Shown: piece after piece, positions 32,870-41,847 of the stretch
Layout: every line of letters begins with the position of its first letter
Position numbering within the stretch: position 1 is the stretch's first letter
The notes under the pieces: model-generated
What the model was told of the DNA's origin: nothing
The model's input: the letters and a program-made list of their open reading frames with translations, nothing else
Database searches by the model: none
Source of the DNA: Desulfuromonadaceae bacterium UBA2294
GTDB lineage: Bacteria > Desulfobacterota > Desulfuromonadia > Desulfuromonadales > UBA2294
NCBI GenBank assembly: GCA_002345625.1
Contig: DDWE01000084.1
Span: forward strand, 3,726-51,400
Direction: 5' to 3'
DNA: 47,675 bases
Made by a program: the position numbers and the translations under genes

Positions 32870-33298
32870 TTACAAACAGCAAACATCCGGATATGTAATC
32901 AGCATCTTGAGCTCGGATTGTAAGGCCTGCGCAAGTGTTACTTCATTCGGCAATCGCCAACTGCGAAGATGTGACCAGACTTGCTGCGAACAGCGCAGTT
33001 CAGCGACTTCGATAAAGGTCTCAGTCATGCCCTGAACGGACTGTGCAAGCTGAACCAGAACATAGGCGACCGTACCATCAGTCTGTGTTTTATGGATGTG
33101 CCAGGAATCGATTGTGACCTGTCCGGCAAGTTGATTCCGGGCGTAGTCGAGATAATCAGACAGTTGGGTAAAATGGCGGCGCAATGTGGAGAGGCGATGC
33201 GATGTGGCAAAAATCGTGGCGAAGTCGGCATCACGCTGGGCATTAAAGCGCCTTTCCATGACTGCCGCCGGCTGGATATTGTTAGGTTCAACCGGCAT
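32870..33298 (-). CDS. Hypothetical protein, possibly NTF2/YchJ-like fold
   Basis: The chosen ATG at 33298 gives 142 residues starting MPVEPNNIQPAAVMERRFNA. The pattern RRFNAQRDADFATIFATSH...FTQLSDYLDYARNQLAG...IDSWHIHKTQTDGTVAYVLVQLAQ...ETFIEVAELRCSQQVWSHLRS resembles, only weakly, small alpha+beta cone (NTF2/YchJ-type) proteins. It overlaps the 3' end of the upstream ABC permease gene by 11 bases, so the two are probably co-translated. Function unknown. Confidence 0.6.
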   Translation of the reverse strand: MPVEPNNIQPAAVMERRFNAQRDADFATIFATSHRLSTLRRHFTQLSDYLDYARNQLAGQVTIDSWHIHKTQTDGTVAYVLVQLAQSVQGMTETFIEVAELRCSQQVWSHLRSWRLPNEVTLAQALQSELKMLITYPDVCCL

Positions 33299-34148
33299 TG
33301 TCCCTCTGGGCACCGCGCATACGCGGATCGAGAGCATCACGCACCCCCTCACCGAGGAGATTGTAGCCAAGGACCGTGACCAGAATCGCCAGGCCGGGGA
33401 AAACCGACAACCACCAGGCGAAACCGAGGGTCTGCTTGCCGGCAATCAGCATATTGCCCCAGGAAGGGGTCGGCGGCTGGACGCCGATACCAAGGAAAGA
33501 CAAAGCGCTCTCGGTCAGGATGGCGCCGGCCACCCCAAGGGTTGCGGAGACCAGCACCGGCGCCATGGCATTGGGCAGGATGTGCCGGAAAATGATACGG
33601 CTGTCGCGGGCACCGATAGCGCGGGCGGCAAGGACGAAATCGCGCTCACGCAGGGAGAGGAATTCGGCGCGGACCAGACGCGCCACCCCCATCCAGCTGG
33701 TCAGGCCGATGATGATCATGATGTTCCAGATCGACGGGTCGAGAAAAGCGATCACCGCCAGAATCAGGAAGAAAGAAGGGAAGCAGAGCATCAGGTCGAC
33801 GAAGCGCATGATCAGGGCATCGATCCGCTTACCATAATAACCGGCCACCGCGCCGAGACAAATTCCGATCAGCGTCGAGATGCCGACAGCAACAAAACCG
33901 ACCAGCAGGGAGATGCGGGCGGCAAACATCATCCGGGTCAAGACATCACGTCCGAGGTCATCGGTGCCGAGGGGATGCTGGAAGCTTGGCGGCAGCAACT
34001 GATTGGCAATGTCAATCGCCCCCGGATCACCGCCCAGCACCGGGGCCAGAGCCGCCATCAGGAACATACCGACCACGATTAACAAACCGGCAAACGCCAG
34101 GCGGTTATGGTATATAGCGCGAAGTGGTGCGGGGATGAGTTGAGACAT
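33288..34148 (-). CDS. ABC transporter permease, DppC/OppC type (dipeptide/nickel family)
   Basis: A 286-residue inner-membrane subunit with the N-terminal OppC_N region (YHNRLAFAGLLIVVGMFLMAALAPVLG), HPLGTDDLGRDVLTRMM, and the EAA loop ARAIGARDSRIIFRHILPNAMAPVLV that contacts the ATPase. It is one of two permeases of peptide/nickel importers, but no DppB, DppA, DppD or DppF gene is in the window: immediately upstream lies a 1.1-kb repeat array, where DppB would normally be. It may have been separated from its partners by rearrangement. Confidence 0.92.
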   Translation of the reverse strand: MSQLIPAPLRAIYHNRLAFAGLLIVVGMFLMAALAPVLGGDPGAIDIANQLLPPSFQHPLGTDDLGRDVLTRMMFAARISLLVGFVAVGISTLIGICLGAVAGYYGKRIDALIMRFVDLMLCFPSFFLILAVIAFLDPSIWNIMIIIGLTSWMGVARLVRAEFLSLRERDFVLAARAIGARDSRIIFRHILPNAMAPVLVSATLGVAGAILTESALSFLGIGVQPPTPSWGNMLIAGKQTLGFAWWLSVFPGLAILVTVLGYNLLGEGVRDALDPRMRGAQRDNAG

Positions 34149-34189
34149 CAGCTAAACCTTTTTGCTGTCATAAAAAAACACAAAATCCT

Positions 34190-34431
34190 AAAACCGAATT
34201 GGACGCAGATAAAATCTGATCAATTCTGATTTAAGAGTCTAAACCTTCTTTTAAACCTGGCCACAGATTTCACGGATTAACACGGATTGAAGACTTAAGC
34301 CCAAAAAAAAACTTTTTGTTTTAATCTGTGTAAATCTGTGAAATCTGCGGCAAATTTTATGTTTTTTTCTCACAATTGTTAATCACGCAGTTTTTCGTTG
34401 TTATCTGCGTTTATCAGATCTGGTCAGCGCC
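34190..34431. repeat. Irregular repeat modules preceding the 154-bp array
   Basis: This stretch contains a forward copy of the module AATTGGACGCAGATAAAA (from about 34195), a 'CCACAGATTTCACGGATTAA' module at about 34260-34280, and degenerate relatives. The forward GGACGCAG module is inverted relative to those of the tandem array downstream. Confidence 0.7.
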
Positions 34432-35202
34432 CAATTAAGCCTTTCCTACAAGCCTTAACCAAAAAATCGTTTGGTTTCAATCTGTGTAAATCCGTGAAAT
34501 CCGTGGCAAGTTTTGTTCTTTTGAGACTCAATTGCGAATACGCTGTTTTTGCCCTTATCTGCGTTCATCAGATTTGATCTGCGTCCAATTAAGCCTTTAC
34601 TACAAGCCTTAACCAAAAAATACTTTTGGTTTATTCTGTGAAAATCCGTGAAATCCGTGGCAAGGTTTGTGCTTTTTAGACTCAATTGCGAATACGCTGT
34701 TTTTGCCCTTATCTGCGTTCATCAGATTTGATCTGCGTCCAATTAAGCCTTTTCTACAAGCCTTAACCAAAAAATCGTTTGGTTTTAATCTGTGTAAATC
34801 CGTGTAATCTGTGGCAAGGTTTGTTCTTTTGAGACTCAATTGCGAATACGCTGTTTTTGCCCTTATCTGCGTTCATCAGATTTGATCTGCGTCCAATTAA
34901 GCCTTTGCTACAATGCCTTAACCAAAAAATACTTTGGTTTATTCTGTGTAAATCCGTGAAATCTGTGGCAAGGTTTGTGCTTTTTAGACTCAATTGCGAA
35001 TACGCTGTTTTTGCCCTTATCTGCGTTCATCAGATTTGATCTGCGCCCAATTAAGCCTTTTCTACAAGCCTTAACCAAAAAATCGTTTGGTTTCAATCTG
35101 TGTAAATCCGTGTAATCTGTGGCAAGGTTTGTTCTTTTGAGACTCAATTGCGAATACGCTGTTTTTGCCCTTATCTGCGTTCATCAGATTTGATCTGCGT
35201 CC
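34432..35202. repeat. Five tandem 154-bp repeats in an ABABA arrangement
   Basis: Units begin with AATTAAGCC at 34432, 34587, 34741, 34895 and 35049, and a further partial unit begins at 35203. Units 1, 3 and 5 share AATCGTTTGGTTT and TTCTTTTGAGACTC, whereas units 2 and 4 share AATACTTTGG/AATACTTTTGG and TGCTTTTTAGACTC. The true repeat is therefore a 308-bp dimer. Each unit contains TCTGCGTTCATCAGATTTG and a CCGTGAAATCCGTGGCA block. Open frames of about 76 codons across it follow the repeat period and are not genes. Confidence 0.92.
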
Positions 35203-35305
35203 AATTAAGCCTTTTCCGTCTCTTAGGCTACAGACCGCTCGCAAAAGCGGGCGGCCCTAAAGGGTACCGCCCGACTATATCGAATCCTGGTAAAAAAGGG
35301 AAGAA

Positions 35306-35890
35306 TCAGCCCTTGAACTGTTCGAGATCGTGCTTATCGAGGATCTTTTTCTCCAGCAGAAGCTTCACCAACCGCTTCAACTTCTCATCGGTTGATAAAC
35401 CGGTTGGCCGTGACACTGCAGGAGCAGCGCCGACTTTAATATTGGGATCATAATAACGCTTGATCGCCCGGATGATCATCTCCTCCGGCGCAATGGCCGG
35501 GCGAATCTGCAACCCGGTAATCGAGGTCAATTCATCGAGCGCAGACAGATTCGTCGGATCGGATGTGGCGACAAAAAGATGATCGATCCCACCAACGGTT
35601 TTGCGCCCGAAGGGCATCATACTGTGTGCCAGCGCTTTGGCCTTTGGGACCAGGGCGACGACGTTCGGATCGATGGTCAGGTTATCGAGATCAATTTGCG
35701 TCAGCGTAAACTGATCGGCAAGAAAATTGAGCAGGGTCTCTTCATCCAGATAGCCAAGACGGATCAATGAGGCACCCAGACGTCCGCCAAGCTGGCGCTG
35801 AAAAGAGAGCGCCGAGTTGAGCTGAAACTCGTGGATGATTCCTGCCTTGAGCAGCATTTCACCAAGGCGAAGCTTCTTTGCCACTGCCAT
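35306..35890 (-). CDS. Stand-alone MshEN (GspE N-terminal) domain protein
   Basis: A 194-residue protein with the MshEN/T2SSE_N pattern, known in some family members to bind cyclic di-GMP: RLGEMLLKAGIIHEFQLNSALSFQRQLGGRLGASLIRLGYLDEETLLNFLADQF and then ALVPKAKALAHSMMPFG...LFVATSDPTNLSALDEL. There is no ATPase domain, so it is not a secretion motor; it may be a c-di-GMP sensor or adaptor. The gene carries normal coding character and sits between a repeat array and the OmpA gene. Whether it retains the c-di-GMP-contacting residues cannot be settled by eye. Confidence 0.85.
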   Translation of the reverse strand: MAVAKKLRLGEMLLKAGIIHEFQLNSALSFQRQLGGRLGASLIRLGYLDEETLLNFLADQFTLTQIDLDNLTIDPNVVALVPKAKALAHSMMPFGRKTVGGIDHLFVATSDPTNLSALDELTSITGLQIRPAIAPEEMIIRAIKRYYDPNIKVGAAPAVSRPTGLSTDEKLKRLVKLLLEKKILDKHDLEQFKG

Positions 35891-35931
35891 GAAAGATGAT
35901 CCCGCCCGTTAAAGACACCCGCAATCGGGCA

Positions 35932-37293
35932 TCAATCCATCAACCGTACCAGAACCCGACGGTTGGACTTGCGGCCCTCGATGGTATTATTATCCCCCAC
36001 CGGCTTAGACTCGCCAAAGCCCTTCGCCTTGATCTTCGTCGCATCAACACCATAATCGCGGACCAGAATCCAGCGAACCGTGTCAGCACGATGCTGTGAC
36101 AACTTACGGTTAACCTCGTCAGAGCCGGTGTTGTCCGTGTGGCCTTCGACCAGCAGCACTTTTTCCGGGTGAGCCCGGCTGAACTCCGCCGCCCGACGCA
36201 TTTCAGCCGCATAGCGTGGAGCGATTATTGAGCTGTTGCTGGCAAATTCAATATTCAGGCGCACTGAGTCCATCTGTGCAAAGTTCTCGGTTATCGGAGC
36301 AGCATCCAAATCAGGGCAGCCATCCGCGCCGACCCTTGTTCCCGCCGGTGTCTGCGGACAGTTATCGTCCATATCGAACACACCATCCTGATCACTGTCA
36401 ATCAGGCAGCCTCGCTCATTGACCGGCATCCCGGCCGGAGTATTCGGACAACGATCTTCTGCATCCGGAACACCATCAAAATCGGCATCAGCAACAAGAA
36501 GAGCATCGGTGACAGGAGCTGTCAGGATGGCACAGCCCAGACTGTCGACTTCGGCACCGGCCACAGTCCCCGGGCACTGGTCGACATCATCAATCACACC
36601 ATCATCATCCGTGTCACGCGGGCAACCATAAGCATCGATGAAAACCGAAGCCGGCGTCCCCGGACAACGATCAATCGCATCGGCAACACCGTCATGATCA
36701 CTATCGACCGACTTCATACTCTGCGTTTCGTCACCACCGAGTTGAAAGCTTAACCCGGTCGAAAGCAGGAAATTACCGTAGTTTTTCCCGTGATCGACAG
36801 GGTTAAAAGACATCTGATGGCGAACGGCATGCCGGGCATCAACCCGCAACGCCAGCCAGTCCGTAGCAAAGTACTTGAAACCGACACCATAATTAAGCAG
36901 GGGATCTTCATTGAAACCGCCACCTGGGGTATCTAACATTGCCACGCCGCCCCCGGCAGAAATATAAGGGACGAACTGTTTATCCGGGCGAAAATGGTAA
37001 AGGAGATTGAGAATACCGGTGTAATAACGGAAGTCGCGTGCGGTCATTTCATCCTGCACATCGGCACCGGTCCCGACCAGCTCAAACCCGAAATTCTGAT
37101 TCAGATTATAACCGATGGCAAGTCCGTAATATTGGCTGTTTTTCAGGTGCTCACTATCTTTAAAGATATGAGCTCCGGTCAAAGGTGTGACGGTCAGTGC
37201 CCCGGCCCGGTTTTCGGCATCAGCCCCTACGGGAACCAAGAGTGACAACGCAAACAGAGAAACAACCAGGAACCGCAGCTGAGCACCCAACAT
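35932..37293 (-). CDS. OmpA-family outer membrane protein with thrombospondin type-3 repeats
   Basis: A 453-residue outer-membrane protein. A signal peptide (residues 1-26) is followed by an eight-strand OmpA-like beta-barrel (about 30-200), four to five TSP3 calcium-binding repeats of the DxDxDG(V)xDxxDxCPxT type (about 205-335), and a C-terminal OmpA peptidoglycan-binding domain (VRLNIEFASNSSII...VEGHTDNTGSDEVNRKLSQHRADTVRWIL...FGESKPVGDN...RKSNRRV). It links the outer membrane to peptidoglycan. A GGAGGTGTCTC site precedes the ATG at 37293. Confidence 0.93.
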   Translation of the reverse strand: MLGAQLRFLVVSLFALSLLVPVGADAENRAGALTVTPLTGAHIFKDSEHLKNSQYYGLAIGYNLNQNFGFELVGTGADVQDEMTARDFRYYTGILNLLYHFRPDKQFVPYISAGGGVAMLDTPGGGFNEDPLLNYGVGFKYFATDWLALRVDARHAVRHQMSFNPVDHGKNYGNFLLSTGLSFQLGGDETQSMKSVDSDHDGVADAIDRCPGTPASVFIDAYGCPRDTDDDGVIDDVDQCPGTVAGAEVDSLGCAILTAPVTDALLVADADFDGVPDAEDRCPNTPAGMPVNERGCLIDSDQDGVFDMDDNCPQTPAGTRVGADGCPDLDAAPITENFAQMDSVRLNIEFASNSSIIAPRYAAEMRRAAEFSRAHPEKVLLVEGHTDNTGSDEVNRKLSQHRADTVRWILVRDYGVDATKIKAKGFGESKPVGDNNTIEGRKSNRRVLVRLMD

Positions 37294-37669
37294 GAGACAC
37301 CTCCAAACAGAAACTATAAATTTGGATAATTAGACTTCAAAAAGGTATAATTTGCAACAATTAAATACTAATTGTGTTGACCTAAAAAATCAGTTGCGGG
37401 AGTAAATGGCCGGGCTGACTTATCGGACATTGCCGCCAGGAGCAGAAATCAATTTTCACATCATGGAACTCGATAGCAGCACATCCTAACAAACATATTT
37501 AATCCTTACAGCATTTTTATCAGGGATGCACAGGATGTACAGGATAAAAACCAAAACCGACGAATAAGATCGACATCCGAATCGGAACCTTCTATACCCT
37601 GAGACGATCTGCCCTGTATATAACTGTTCGACATGACAGGTTTCAGCTCAACAACACCGCCCGCCACGA
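37294..37669. other. 376-bp intergenic region upstream of the OmpA gene
   Basis: No gene is seen. The first 100 bases are AT-rich and probably contain the OmpA gene promoter, though no unambiguous -35/-10 pair stands out. A short imperfect repeat lies at 37521-37546 (GGATGCACAGGATGTACAGG), of a dispersed 'aggatgnacagg' type. The remainder shows nothing further. Confidence 0.6.
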
Positions 37670-39064
37670 TTAAACATCAACCAGACAATCCGGCATGACC
37701 GCCTCAAGCTTTGCCTTCAGCACCATTTTCACCCCCTCCTCGCCGTGGACCAACCGAATCGCTTTTGGCGGTTGCGGCATACGTCGCACAAAAGCGAGCA
37801 GATCCTTTTGGTCAGCGTGGGCGGAGTAACCACTGAGGGTATGGATGCGGGCGCGAATATCAATCCGCTCGCCATCAAGAAATACGTAGCCACCACGCGG
37901 GCCATACTCCTGAATCTCTCGCCCCGGCGTCCCCGCAGCCTGATAGCCGACGAAGACCACATCGGTCCGCGGGTCGGGGAGTAATTCGCGCAGGTAATTA
38001 ACAATACGTCCGCCGGCACACATGCCGCTGGCGGCAAGGACAATGCAGGGTCGTGCGGTTTTGCGGATGTGAGCCACGGCAAATTCATGCGCCTCGTGGC
38101 TGTCGATGGTGGTCAGTTGATCAAAATTCAACGGAAGACGACCCGCTCGAAAACGCCGGTGAGCTTCAGCATCCCAGAAGGGACGCAGGCTGCGAAATGC
38201 CTCGGTAAAACGACTGGCCAGCGGCGAATCGAGAATCACTTCAAGTTCTGCCCAGGGGAGACCTTGCGCCGCAAACCGCCGCCGGTTGCGATAAATAATA
38301 TCCTCAATCTCGTAGAGTAACTCCTGAGTGCGGCCGATGGAAAAGGCCGGAATCAGCACCGCCCCGCGATCGGCCAACGCCTGTTCAACAACCGTCTGCA
38401 ATCCGGCCCGGCGTTCCCGGCGTCCGGTATGGTTTCGATCACCGTAGGTGCTCTCCAGAACCAGCAGATCGGCGCGTGCCGGTGGCTTTGGTGCCGGCAG
38501 CAACGGGGTGTAAGGGGCGCCCAGATCACCGGAAAAAACCACCCGCTGACTGACCCCTTTTTGACACAGAGAAACCTCAACATAGGCCGAACCAAGGATA
38601 TGACCGGCAGGCTGCAGCCGGATTGCCGACTCGACATCGTCCGCCAGAGCCAGAGGCTGCCAAACGCCATAGGGGACACTCCGCACGCGTTGCATGATCC
38701 GCTTCAGCAACGTCTCGACCAACCGGCGGTCGCGGGTGATGCCCAGACGCACCGCATCCTCCAGCACCAACGGCAGAAATCTGGCCGATGGAGCGCTGCA
38801 ATAGATCGGGCCGTCAAAGCCGGCCTCAATCAAATAGGGGATGCGCCCGCAGTGATCGATATGGACATGGGTCAGCACCAGAGCCTTGAGGTGCGTGACC
38901 GGAAAATCGATCTGCGGCCCCTCTTCCGCCCCGCGCTCCTGCAACAGACCGCAATCGACCAAAAGACCGGGCTGTCCGTCGCAACCCGTCAGACGCAGTT
39001 CATGACACGACCCGGTCACCGTGTGGCGACCACCATGATGGATGACCTCGTAAAAACTTTTCAT
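37670..39064 (-). CDS. MBL-fold RNA-processing exonuclease (beta-CASP family)
   Basis: A 464-residue beta-CASP ribonuclease. Metal motif II is THVHIDHCGR (His-66, His-68, Asp-70, His-71), motif III GHILGSAYVE, motif IV SGDLGAP, and the beta-CASP motifs ESTYGDRNH, PAFSIGRTQELLYEIE and ASGMCAGGRIVNYLRELL, then SGYSAHADQ and VHGEEG. This is the YbhG/CPSF-73-like group of bacterial mRNA-processing nucleases. The ATG at 39062-39064 has GGGGGAAC upstream and is preferred to the longer frame reaching 39130, which runs into repeat DNA. Confidence 0.93.
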   Translation of the reverse strand: MKSFYEVIHHGGRHTVTGSCHELRLTGCDGQPGLLVDCGLLQERGAEEGPQIDFPVTHLKALVLTHVHIDHCGRIPYLIEAGFDGPIYCSAPSARFLPLVLEDAVRLGITRDRRLVETLLKRIMQRVRSVPYGVWQPLALADDVESAIRLQPAGHILGSAYVEVSLCQKGVSQRVVFSGDLGAPYTPLLPAPKPPARADLLVLESTYGDRNHTGRRERRAGLQTVVEQALADRGAVLIPAFSIGRTQELLYEIEDIIYRNRRRFAAQGLPWAELEVILDSPLASRFTEAFRSLRPFWDAEAHRRFRAGRLPLNFDQLTTIDSHEAHEFAVAHIRKTARPCIVLAASGMCAGGRIVNYLRELLPDPRTDVVFVGYQAAGTPGREIQEYGPRGGYVFLDGERIDIRARIHTLSGYSAHADQKDLLAFVRRMPQPPKAIRLVHGEEGVKMVLKAKLEAVMPDCLVDV

Positions 39065-39111
39065 GTTCCCCCTCCGGTCAAACTTGAATTGACATTTATC
39101 AGGGCCTTTAA

Positions 39112-39920
39112 AGCCAGCCACAGATTTCACGGATTAACACAGATAACTACTGATGGAGCCAACCAGAAGCAACGGCAATTGGACGCAGATAAAATCTGAT
39201 CAATTCTGATTTTGTAAATTCCTTACAACCAAAACCTGATTTGGATGGTGCCTTTCAATCTGCGTTCATCTGCGAAATTTGCGGCTAATGCATTGACTTC
39301 TTTAAATCCAGCCACAGATTTCACGGATTGACACAGATTAAACCCGAAAAGATCTTTTTTTGGATTAAGCCTTAATTCCGTGACCATCTGTGAAATTTGT
39401 GGCTATTCGTAGTCAAGCTTAAAACCCAGCCGCGGGTTACGCAATGAAACGCGCAGAGCTATGGATCGGCTGAAACCTTGGCCACAGATTACACGGATTT
39501 TCACGGATAAAACCTTTTGAAACAAACCAGAAGCAACGGCAATTTGACGCAGATAAAATCTGATCAATTCTGATTTTGTAAATTCCTTACAACCAAAACC
39601 TGATTTGGATGGTGCCTTTCAATCCGCGTTCATCTGCGAAATTTGCGGCTAATGCATTGACTTCTTTAAATCCAGCCACAGATTACACGGATTGGCACAG
39701 ATTAAACCCAAAAGATCTTTTTTTGGATTAAGCCTTAAATCCGTGACCATCTGTGAAATCTGTGGCTAGATTTAAAGTCCCTAAATCTGCGTTCATCAGA
39801 TTTGATCTGCGTCCCAATTGCCTTTTGCCTGCAATCTGTAAAACTGCGAAATCTGCGGCCGATGCATTGAGGCCCTTAAACCTGACCACAAATTTCACGG
39901 ATTTCCACGGAAACAACCTG
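39112..39920. repeat. AT-rich repeat block with a duplicated 364-bp unit
   Basis: AATTGGACGCAGATAAAATC starting at 39177 and AATTTGACGCAGATAAAATC at 39541 begin two nearly identical units; they continue with CTGATCAATTCTGATTTTG, a GGATGGTGCCTTTCAATC block and a CCACAGATT...ACACAGATT block. An inverted TTTGATCTGCGTCCCAATT near 39804-39822 closes the block. No gene is present in it. Confidence 0.88.
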
Positions 39921-39934
39921 AAGAGCCGATTGAG

Positions 39935-40210
39935 TCAATAAACCGTGTCGTGGCTACCAATATTAACCAGTACGATCTTCCCGTCTTCAATCAGGAATTC
40001 AAGCGTAATACGATAACTGATATTGATCGACACAGAGTGCAACTCCTGCAAGTTCCCTTGCAACCGATGCAGACGCAACGAAGGATGATTTGGATTAAGC
40101 TCCAGCAGGTTCAGGGTCTTTTCATACTGAGAGATAAGTTCCGGATGGCGCTTGAAAAATTTCACTGCGCGCTTCTGGTAGGTTTGCGTAAAAATAAGAC
40201 GAAAGCTCAT
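39935..40210 (-). CDS. RelE/ParE-family toxin
   Basis: A 91-residue basic protein: FRLIFTQTYQKRAVKFFKRHPELISQYEKTLNLLELNPNHPSLRLHRLQGNLQELHSVSINISYRITLEF...IVLVNIGSHDTVY. The pattern (RLIFT..y.kr...f.k, SYRI...., v.l..IGSHD.VY) is of the RelE/YafQ-type mRNA interferases. Start ATG overlaps the antitoxin stop by four bases (ATGA), as in classical modules, with antitoxin gene first. Catalytic activity cannot be judged by eye. Confidence 0.88.
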   Translation of the reverse strand: MSFRLIFTQTYQKRAVKFFKRHPELISQYEKTLNLLELNPNHPSLRLHRLQGNLQELHSVSINISYRITLEFLIEDGKIVLVNIGSHDTVY

Positions 40211-40467
40211 TTGACGCTATCCCGGATTTTTGCAACATGTGCCTCGACACTCTCCTCAACAAAATCGCCAGAAGCGATTTGCTGCCGTGTTTCAAAAAGT
40301 GCAGCCTCTAACTCACAGACCCGCAGACGGTTGTATTCCTCGACGTCCATAACCACGTAGCGATCGTGCCCACGTACCGAGATCATTGCTTCAAACCCGT
40401 CCGCAAGCGCCTGTTCGATAGAGGTCACCCCCCGGGTTTTCAATTCGTTCGCCGCAATCGTTTTCAT
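40207..40467 (-). CDS. Phd/YefM-like antitoxin
   Basis: An 86-residue protein MKTIAANELKTRGVTSIEQALADGFEAMISVRGHDRYVVMDVEEYNRLR, with the AANELKT/VVMDVEEYNRL pattern of the Phd/YefM family, whose N-terminus binds DNA and C-terminus neutralises the toxin. ATG 40467 has GGAGGTGCGAAC just upstream. It precedes and overlaps the RelE-like toxin gene; autoregulation of the pair is expected for the family. Confidence 0.85.
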   Translation of the reverse strand: MKTIAANELKTRGVTSIEQALADGFEAMISVRGHDRYVVMDVEEYNRLRVCELEAALFETRQQIASGDFVEESVEAHVAKIRDSVK

Positions 40468-40649
40468 GTTCGCACCTCCGGCAATCAACTTATCATACGG
40501 ACAAGAGTACTTTTAACAATACTTCTTGTCAATTAAACAAAAACGGGGTGCCAATTGTTTTCAATTTAGGCGATTGCGTTCAGGCTTAAAAACCAAGCCG
40601 CGGATTACGCAATTAAACGCGGTTTAAACCTGAGAAAAGTGAATCAATC

Positions 40650-40830
40650 CAAACTGTTTGAGGCTGGTTTTGTCTTGGACTTAAACCAAAAATAAGGTTT
40701 GTGTTTTGATTTTAATCTGCGTAAATCTGTGAAATCTGCGGCTAGATTTAATGTCCCTAAATCTGCGTTCATCAGATTTGATCTGAGTCCAATTGCTTTA
40801 ACCTTCAATCTGCGGCCAATCACCTTGAAC
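40650..40830. repeat. Short block of ATCTGCG-type repeat modules
   Basis: Modules resembling those of the larger arrays are seen at about 40716-40800 (AATCTGCGTAAATCTGTGAA, then TCATCAGATTTGATCTGAGT). A separate 'AAGCCGCGGATTACGCAATT' motif at about 40594-40613 also occurs, in altered form, near 39428. Confidence 0.65.
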
Positions 40831-40836
40831 TGATTG

Positions 40837-41847
40837 CTAAAAATAGGCCTGCAACGAAAAACTGCCGAACAAAAGCGGCCAGCTGACCAGGATCAGCATC
40901 CCGGCAAGCAGCCAGAGGCCGGCATTCAGCCAGCGCCGTTCCATCTGCTCAAGCAGCGGCGTTGGAATCGACCAGCGTTTAAGCCAGACCAGCAGTTGCG
41001 GCACCAGCCCACAGAGCACGGCGCCAAAGAGGCACAGATACAGGGGATAACCGATGAAATAATAATGTCCCTGCAAAAGATCAAACGGACAGTGATGCGT
41101 CGGCATCCGGTAATAATAGACCGAAATAAACGAGATGACCGACGCAATGGAAACCAGACCGAATCCTGCGGCAGACAGGGCCAAAAGTGCCCGCCACCAG
41201 CATCCGGTCAAACGCCGACACATCAGCAGCAACAGACCAAACCAAAGTGACGCCGCGTAGAAGGCGATCATCATCGACCGTATCGGCAACGACGCCAGAT
41301 CGCTGGCGACGCCCTTCCCGCCGCCGCTGAACAGTGAACCGCAACAGGAGGTGATCACCTCTGGCTCCAGACCGGAGAAATAGACCCACATCAAAACCAG
41401 GTCGGCACCTACCAGAGGGAGTACAGGGATGAGAAGGATGAATTTGAGCCGGGTCAAAGGGGCGGAAGGTAGCTGATGATCAAGATGATCGATAAGGATC
41501 CAGAGGCTGCCGAGCAGGAACAGAAGAAGCTTGGTCCAGATCAGGTGCCAGCCGATCGGGTTGGCGTTCAACGATCCGGTGGCACACATGGCACCGACGA
41601 ACAGGGGATGGATGACCTCGGCCGTGTAGAGAAACAACAGCAGGGAGAGGGATTCAAACGCGATCGCCCAGCGAACCAGGACCGCCACCAGCCAGCCGAG
41701 ACGCTCCAGCTGCAACTGATCGGCCTCAGCCCCCTGCGGATTCCAGCGCCGGGCGATGCGCATTCCGAGAGCCGCACCGACGGCGAGCATCAGCAGGCTG
41801 ACCATGCCTCCCAACAGCAGGGCCAAAATGCCCGGATGCAGGATCAT
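40837..41847 (-). CDS. Hypothetical multi-pass membrane protein of the NosL/ABC operon
   Basis: A 336-residue protein with about eight hydrophobic helices and no family I can name. Polar residues worth note are a Cys-Cys pair (EVITSCCGSLFSGGGKG, about residue 168) and a His-His-Cys cluster (TTHHCPFDLLQ, about 250), which could coordinate a soft metal; this is inference. It is the last gene of the operon and overlaps the ABC ATPase gene by four bases. Confidence 0.75.
   Translation of the reverse strand: MILHPGILALLLGGMVSLLMLAVGAALGMRIARRWNPQGAEADQLQLERLGWLVAVLVRWAIAFESLSLLLFLYTAEVIHPLFVGAMCATGSLNANPIGWHLIWTKLLLFLLGSLWILIDHLDHQLPSAPLTRLKFILLIPVLPLVGADLVLMWVYFSGLEPEVITSCCGSLFSGGGKGVASDLASLPIRSMMIAFYAASLWFGLLLLMCRRLTGCWWRALLALSAAGFGLVSIASVISFISVYYYRMPTHHCPFDLLQGHYYFIGYPLYLCLFGAVLCGLVPQLLVWLKRWSIPTPLLEQMERRWLNAGLWLLAGMLILVSWPLLFGSFSLQAYF

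Noticed and set aside
34455..35147. Four to five 76-codon minus-strand frames
   Set aside because: They start and stop at the same point of each 154-bp repeat and have no independent coding evidence; they are repeat artefacts.
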